NCBI GenBank assembly: GCA_963576565.1
Contig: OY755047.1
Span: 30,355,351-30,419,350 of the forward strand
Source of the DNA: Aspidapion aeneum
Lineage: Eukaryota; Arthropoda; Insecta; Coleoptera; Brentidae
DNA: 64,000 bases
Direction: 5' to 3'
Below, in pieces: positions 58,494 to 64,000 of this stretch (its first letter is position 1; every line of letters starts with the position of its first letter). Below the pieces are notes generated by a model. It worked only from the letters and a program-made list of their open reading frames with translations. It ran no database searches and had not been told where the DNA came from. The translations under genes were made by a program, and so were the position numbers.

Positions 58494-59688
58494 AATGTAG
58501 TGGCGAATAATTTAGCTATCACCCAAAACTGTATAAAAATCTAATCCTACACTAACTATAGTTTTTTTTTTTATTTTGGCGGTTAAATCATGACATATTT
58601 CCATTAGTTTAAATATTTATTTATTTATTTAGTAGTGAAAATGTGAAAATGGTTTACATTTACAATTGTTTACATTTACAATTAATAATCATCATTTAAA
58701 TAAAATGTTATAATGATTTTTGGTCAAAGGCAAACATTTCATACCAAGTTAAAAACAATTTTGAAATCTCCAAATATTTTTAAAACATTTTAATTAAAAA
58801 GACACTCACCAGGATTTTTGCTATTGTTTTTTTGAAGATGATGATGAACATGTAGCTATGATAGCTAATCCAGCTGTAAACACTGACCATAACAACAGTG
58901 TTGCTTCCAAGTGGTTCACCACATAATGGATCAAATTTAAACCCTGCATTAGTATTGGGTTCACCTATAACAATAAGAAAATACAGGGTGTGACATAATT
59001 AAATAACCATATTTTAACAGGTGAATCTGTATATACTTTTTGAAGACAGAAATTGGTACCTAACAAAAGGTTTGCGGAAATATGTTTATAGGAACTTTTT
59101 AAATGAGGGTTATGATCTGATCCTACACTCACTATGAAAAAAGTAAATGTGTATTGAAAAGATACATATTTCTCAACTCACAAGCTACAGCGATTTTTTT
59201 TGTACAATTTTATAATGCCCTTTTGTCGCATTTAAAAAAAAGCTTACAAAATACTTTTTTGTGTAGTTTTAGGCAAAACTGGCCGACACCATTCGAAAGA
59301 AAGGTAAAAATTTTATAGCTCCTTACAATTTCGTATCTATTGGACAAAGGATTGTCAAGAAATAAATTTTGAAATTTAGCAATTTCAATTGTAAATAAAA
59401 TTTTCAAGTGCAAAATTTTTACATCTTTTTCGAATGTTGAAAGTCAGTTTTGAAGCTTTTTTTAAATGTGACAAAAAGGTTCTATAAAATTATATGAAAG
59501 ACATCTCTGACATGCAGGTTCATTGCATATTGGCTGTGAAACAGAGTGAAGGTTTCAAATCTACTCTTGTGATAGTTACTGTAGGATCAGATTTTCATAC
59601 AGTTCGTGGTTGCAATGAATACACAACTATAGAGTTGTGTATTCATTGGTGGTTGCTAAATTATTGGCCACTACTGTATAGTATTATA
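58494..59688. mobile_element. Tc1-like foldback (GTAGTGGC..TTTAGC ends)
   Basis: GTAGTGGCGAATAATTTAGC at the left mirrors the right end, GCTAAATTATTGGCCACTAC. Inner pairs: AATCTAATCCTACACTAACT against AGTTACTGTAGGATCAGATT. Exon copy B lies inside it, so either the exon was carried by the element or the duplication spread through it. Related ends at 30365 and 31407. Confidence 0.6.
58810..58964 (-). pseudogene. Captured exon copy B (hydrophobic C-terminal tail)
   Basis: Minus strand, between an acceptor TTGTTATAG and the good donor CTG|GTGAGT. One frame reads VNPILMQGLNLIHYVVNHLE, then ATLLLWSVFTAGLAIIATCS, then a Ser/Lys end and a stop: a possible tail-anchor membrane helix. The other frame (GEPNTNAGFKFDPLCGEPLG..) is open across the whole 155-base exon. 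Copy A resembles both. The flanking 58290-58445 and 58965-59113 also match, so about 240 bp was duplicated in tandem, about 680 bp apart. Which frame was used is undecided. Confidence 0.55.
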
Positions 59689-60465
59689 TAATTATACAAG
59701 TGACTCTTTTTGATTCTAAGAAGAAAAGTATGTAGGCTATCTTACCTTTTGCTAGGTGTGGGTAGCAACTTTCAGGCTTTCAAAAAGTAAACTTGAGCTA
59801 GTGAGTCCTTGGTGTAGGCTGGGAAGTACTCTGATACTTTCGTTCTCACCTGCCAGGCCAATTGTGACCTGTAAATAATTTTTTTATTTAATTTTACCTG
59901 ATGTAAAGACTGTTAAAATGACAAGTTTGATATGCTAAGATGAAGTTTTAATTTACTGTCATCAGAAAATATCTGTTCCTTCAGGGTAATTTCATATCAA
60001 ATCAACCAGAGGTTTGGCAGACCATTTCACTGATTTTGAAAAAATTTGTTACACAGTATCTATATATGGGTGGGATAAAATATCCAAAATATTTTTTTTT
60101 CTGATCAGTTGTTTTTTTTAATTAATTTTCAAAAATCGAAAAATTGACCCATTTTGGTTCAACACAGCTTCACAAAAATTAACATATCTTGAGGACAACT
60201 TATCGCAGATTGATAAGATATAGCTCTAAAGGCAATTTAAATACCTTTCCAACGATGTGTCACATGACCTATTATATTTTCATCCCTTTTTTTTTGAATT
60301 TTGGAAAAAAAATTGATTTTTTGCAAAAAAGTCATTTTTGATATTTTTGAAAAAAATTTCTAAATGGAGACATTATGGGTTCATGGTCAAAAAAAACAAA
60401 CATTTGGCAAGTCTGAAATAAATCATGTTTATTTTTTGTGAACTTTTTCATTGACCAACTATATA
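59689..60465. other. Spacer inside the giant element
   Basis: No gene. AT-rich, with a moderately conserved-looking block at 59990-60440 (ATTTCATATCAAATCAACCA) that may be a dispersed repeat. Confidence 0.4.
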
Positions 60466-61135
60466 CAGGGAGTTTCAAAATTCATTAACATAATTTTAGT
60501 GTTGAATTCTCTGAGTGATTCTAAGACAAAATTTTCATATAAATATAGGTCCTCAAACCCCTTGTTTTGAGATACAGGGTGTAATTTTTTTTGTAGTTTT
60601 TTGTCTATAGCTAGTCCAGTTTTTCAGATATTTAGCTCAAATTTGGCACATATATTTAGCTATAGGCACTCACTACACTATTAGACATGCCAACTAATAG
60701 TAAAAATCTACAGAGTGATTCTTTTTTAGGGGTCTTGTTGCCTTTTCCCCCTGATTTTTTTTTGTTGTAAGCCACTGGTAGATTTTAAAACAAGAAATAA
60801 AATAGCTGTTTCATTTGAAATTTTTTTTGTTTTTTGCAATATATCTCTAACTGTTTTAGAAAAAATCACTGTTGAACCAAACACTTCTAAGTATCAGAAA
60901 ATAAAAAAAATGTTCCAGTATTATATGGGAACTATATCAAAACAAACAAATTAATTAAAACACATTTGGTTCATCTCAAAACTGCAGAAAATATAAAAAA
61001 AAACTAAATTTTAACACCCTGTAGGTATCTCTGAAACTAAGTGTTTGTGGACCTATGCTTATATAAACTTTTTGTTTTGAAATCACTCAAGGAATTTAGC
61101 ATTAAAATTATGTTATTGAATTTTGAAACACACTT
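60466..61135. mobile_element. Foldback MITE, GTTTCAAAATTCA family (copy 2)
   Basis: ACAGGGAGTTTCAAAATTCA, then TTAACATAATTTTAGTGTTG at the left; ATTAAAATTATGTTATTGAA, then TTTTGAAACAC at the right. Same family as 25811-26353, with GCTCAAATTTGGCA and similar inner blocks shared. Confidence 0.7.
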
Positions 61136-62690
61136 CATGTTGCACCAGTGTGGCTGTCCCAAGGAAAAACACTAATTGACATAAGGAAAAGATCATGGTA
61201 TAAATTTTTCATTGTCCATTTACTCAATGCAAAATGTTTATTAAGGAATAGAGCAAGTAATTTTCAAACAAGGATGACATAGATATTTAGTAGGTATACT
61301 TGGTCTATCAAATCAAAATCAGAATCTTTATTAATGCATATAGCAGTTACAAATCAAATAGTACGTACTAACACTATTGTCACATCAATTTTTTTTTATA
61401 ATAATGCCATTTTATAAATAAAATTACTAAAGTGCAAGTTATCATAATTCACACAATCGGAATATCACTTTTTATCACAACTTATAACTTATTTATTTAT
61501 TTATTCATATATACCTATATATAGGACCCTTGCAAGTTAGTCTAGTAGGTAGATAGGTAGTTATTAGGTTAGATAATATAAATCTGTATCTTTTATTCAC
61601 TTGTATGCTGTTGATACATTAAATAAATAAAATACAATTTCAATATCTCACTAGTTAATTTCTTTATAGCAAGAAATAACCATCCTCTCCCACTCTTCTT
61701 AAAAATTTTCTCTGCACTTTCTCTAAGCACTCTTTATGACCACTATAAAAAACCTTCCAAACTGAAATGGAACACCAAACGAACAAGTGCACAGTATACA
61801 TTGTTGAATCATAATGCCTCAATAAAAATTTTACATTTGTCATGACAATGGAAAGGTAATACCATGATTTTCTTGGGACAGTCCAGTGCACTTTATTAAA
61901 TTATTGAAATGAAGGGGGTAACAACTGACCCAAAATTTGTACATATGTTGCAAGTAATGCCGTGTAAATATTTGAATAATGCCAAGAAATTCACACAAAT
62001 TACTGTAATGCCATGCTAATATATATTGTTAATGCAAGGTAAACAGTTGTTTCCCCCTTGATCGAAACTGCACTGACCCAATTTTTAACAGCACCAAAAC
62101 AGTGTTTGTCACTTACTTTCACAAAAGAATTTGGTATAAGTAATAAACTGTCTTACCAAGCCATATATTTTTGTTCCTGTAAATATGTAAACGAACATAC
62201 AAGTAGAATAATTCATTGTGAGGTACATCCTGTACCTTTATGATGTTTGAAGATAAAAGTTGGGTTTAAACATATCTCAAATTTCCAACTGCTTTACATT
62301 GGTTCCTAAAAATTTTAATGTAAGACCACAGAAAATCACATCAACCCCAAACACATTTTACCTTTACTAATCCCAGTGTCCGGTGGGATTCTGCTCCAAA
62401 AATCCTTAACAAACACACAAAACTTATAGAGTATAATTATATCTACTGTATTCATAAAATAGAAGTCTGTAAATATATCAAACACGGTTTTCTTTTCGAC
62501 AAAAATTCAAAAAACCCAACAAAAACAAGACATCGTGCGCCATGATAAAATCAAAGTATAAAAGAGTTTGGTTTGGGCTGCCGGCAGGGTGCCATGACCC
62601 ACAGAACACAGTGCCCAACTTTTAGTAGCCACTTGCTTTCGATATGTCAAACGCATGGCGTCCCCACTTTTTCTATTTTGGTTGGTTGTG
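61136..62690. other. Right part of the giant element, no gene recognised
   Basis: AT-rich with ATTTATTTATTTATT at about 61490. CTTGGGACAG occurs at about 61875 on one strand, and GTCCCAAG at about 61157 on the other. The sub-terminal 62560-62690 is GC-richer (CTGCCGGCAGGG), as often near transposon ends. Confidence 0.45.
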
Positions 62691-62800
62691 AAATCCAATC
62701 CGTTATTGTTCTAATATCCGTGAGTAGAGGTGGGTTGCGATTTCACGAACTGTGACTTTGTCACTGTGAATCGTCTGTCGCAGTCACGATCTGCTCCAGT

Positions 62801-63093
62801 CACGGATATTAGAACAATAACGGATTGGATTTGACCAAAGTAAAGCCGGCAAATCCAAAATGGCCGCGACCAAACCTAAAAAACCCAAGAAACGAAAGAC
62901 GAAATGTCAAATGCTTGTCAACCGCTGTTTTTGTTTATTTTAAAAAAAAAATTTTTTAACAGTTTTTGCGAGTTTTCCTAATCGAATTTGGATAAATTGG
63001 AGAAATATCAGTTCACTATTGTACCTATCGAGTTATATTAAAAGCCTGTAAGTATTGTTTTAAAGATGGACAGGTAGCTTTATTGGTGTTTAT
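62801..63093 (+). mobile_element. Second copy of the giant element's left end
   Basis: Starts CACGGATATTAG exactly as at 48321 and matches for about 293 bases, then diverges after GGTGTTTATC. It begins 78 bases after the first element's right end, in the same orientation as its left end. It may be the start of a related element with a different interior, or a truncated copy. Its own right end is not in the window. Confidence 0.8.
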
Positions 63094-63272
63094 CAACGAG
63101 ATTGAATAGAAGGGAGGCGTCATGCCTGTTTCAAAACGGTTTCACTTTTCACTTGTATTTGCTAGACTTACGTCAAGTCAGCTGTTCGAGTTTCGTGTGC
63201 GGTTTTTGTTGGGTTTTAGTAATTTAGTTGAACTATTTTGGATATTTTTAACGAAAATTGTGAAGTTTAAGA

Positions 63273-63364
63273 ATGGCTTGATATGCAGTGCTTGGCTGTA
63301 GAAGTTGACAAGGCGTCGATAAATAAATAATTAGTGGAATACCATTTCATATGAAATTGTAAAC
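63273..63364 (+). pseudogene. Decayed THAP-domain start
   Basis: ATG followed by a frame reading MA*YAVLGCRS*QGVDK*, then SGIPFHMKL. The spacing of G-C-x-S and the IPFH element match the opening of THAP domains (C-x2-4-C..FPxD). Three in-frame stops show it is dead. It lies 180 bases after the repeated left end, so it may be the degenerate transposase start of that element family. Short evidence only. Confidence 0.45.
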
Positions 63365-64000
63365 ATAATACTGGCCCGTACTATATAATTTCATATATTT
63401 TTATAATGGTACAATTAGTATTGCAGGTAGGTATAAATTATAAAAAATAAGAATATCATATATACAAGGTGTCTCGGAACTAATGGTATATAATAAAACG
63501 GTAGATTCGTTGGATCAAAATATTACGAATTGGGTTCACTTGCCTTAGTACAAGTGAGATGATATTAATCAAGATACACGGCGTTAAACTTTATTTTTCA
63601 TTTAATTTTTCTTTAATATCTTTTTTACAAATCAATATATTTGCAAAAAAATTGGAATTTTTTTGGGATGAGCAATTCGTTTTCGGCAAAAAAATTATGG
63701 TACATAATACAGGGTGTTTTCTGGGTCACATTAAAATCGGTGTAATTTTTTTGTGTCTAGGTGTATACCAGTTTTTATTTATAATATGATTTTTGCCTTC
63801 ATTTTTATATCAAAAAATGATACTTTTTGATGTCGCTTCGAGCAACAGCTGTCGAGATTTTTGCATTTCAAAGTATTTATTGCATGGGTAAAAATTTTGT
63901 GACATATTTAATTCACGTCTTCCTTCCTTAATAACTTTTTTACAATTGACATTGAAAATTGGGTAGTAATTTTTTTGTAACAAGCGATTCGATTTCGGTA
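63365..64000. other. AT-rich end of window
   Basis: Contains starts typical of MITEs (ACAAGGTGTCTCGGAAC at about 63463 and ACAGGGTGTTTTCTGGGTCA at about 63710), whose other ends are not seen. No gene. Confidence 0.45.

Larger units (their letters stand above)
48321..62722. mobile_element. Giant (14.4 kb) TIR element with 8-bp target duplication
   Basis: A 32-base sequence starting CACGGATATTAGAACAATAA at 48321-48352 is repeated exactly, inverted, at 62691-62722. AGTAGAGG lies directly outside both ends (48313-48320 and 62723-62730). Together these show a single insertion of 14.4 kb. No transposase was recognised. The interior is a nest of foldbacks, MITEs, tandem repeats and minus-strand exon fragments. 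P, hAT and some other superfamilies make 8-bp duplications; CACGG ends do not identify one. It could be a smaller non-autonomous element swollen by later insertions. Confidence 0.8.

Noticed and set aside
48321..62722. Polinton/Maverick
   Set aside because: TIRs are only 32 bp, the target duplication is 8 rather than 6 bp, and no polymerase, integrase or capsid-like frames are visible.

Overview
This is an AT-rich, intron-heavy, transposon-loaded eukaryotic sequence. GT-AG introns, pogo/Tigger-like, P/THAP-like and hAT-like DNA elements, Ty3/gypsy-like and several LINE remnants, and dozens of foldback MITEs point to an insect with a fairly large genome. Coleoptera is a guess; the sequence does not settle the order. 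There are no rRNA or tRNA genes and no bacterial-type features. About two thirds of the window is recognisable repeat or repeat-derived DNA.

Positions <1 to 25348 (+ strand) hold the 3' part of one host gene, which I assembled by eye as 13 exons: 913-1065, 2430-2615, 4202-4344, 4610-4834, 6112-6239, 12865-12995, 13449-13664, 17222-17413, 17522-17700, 17814-17909, 20404-20499, 22144-22300 and 24954-25348. Every splice phase agrees across all junctions and gives one open frame of 764 residues plus stop. The product is a single-pass membrane receptor: several fibronectin type III (FN3) modules, one transmembrane helix, and a serine-rich cytoplasmic tail of roughly 240 residues with tyrosine motifs (YQHQ, YMAL) but no kinase or phosphatase domain. 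A Domeless-like cytokine receptor is one candidate, but the family is not proven. The 5' end lies outside the window.

The introns are full of mobile DNA: a tandem array of five hairpins with conserved loops and differing stems (454-687), an apparently intact Tigger-like transposon with a two-exon 645-residue transposase (7170-10271, minus) nested inside an older foldback element (about 6703-12482), a gag-protease fragment (14988-15555), LINE fragments (18200-19900), and tandem repeats present in both orientations (1628-2100 and 19955-20290).

From 25349 to 48320 I see no intact host gene. This stretch holds a hAT-type MITE with an 8-bp target duplication (32049-32404), many palindromic elements, a P-like element with a THAP-domain exon and terminal inverted repeats (39589-41657), a 1.2-kb near-perfect palindrome (41879-43110), and a broken LINE (43640-47452) interrupted by a decanucleotide minisatellite and four A-tailed SINE-like units.

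Positions 48321-62722 appear to be one very long (14.4 kb) DNA element. It has perfect 32-bp terminal inverted repeats and an 8-bp target-site duplication (AGTAGAGG). It contains nested foldbacks and fragments of protein-coding exons on the minus strand, with no recognisable transposase. A second copy of its left end starts at 62801, followed by a decayed THAP-like reading frame at 63273. The hairpin array and this giant element are the two things most worth a second look.
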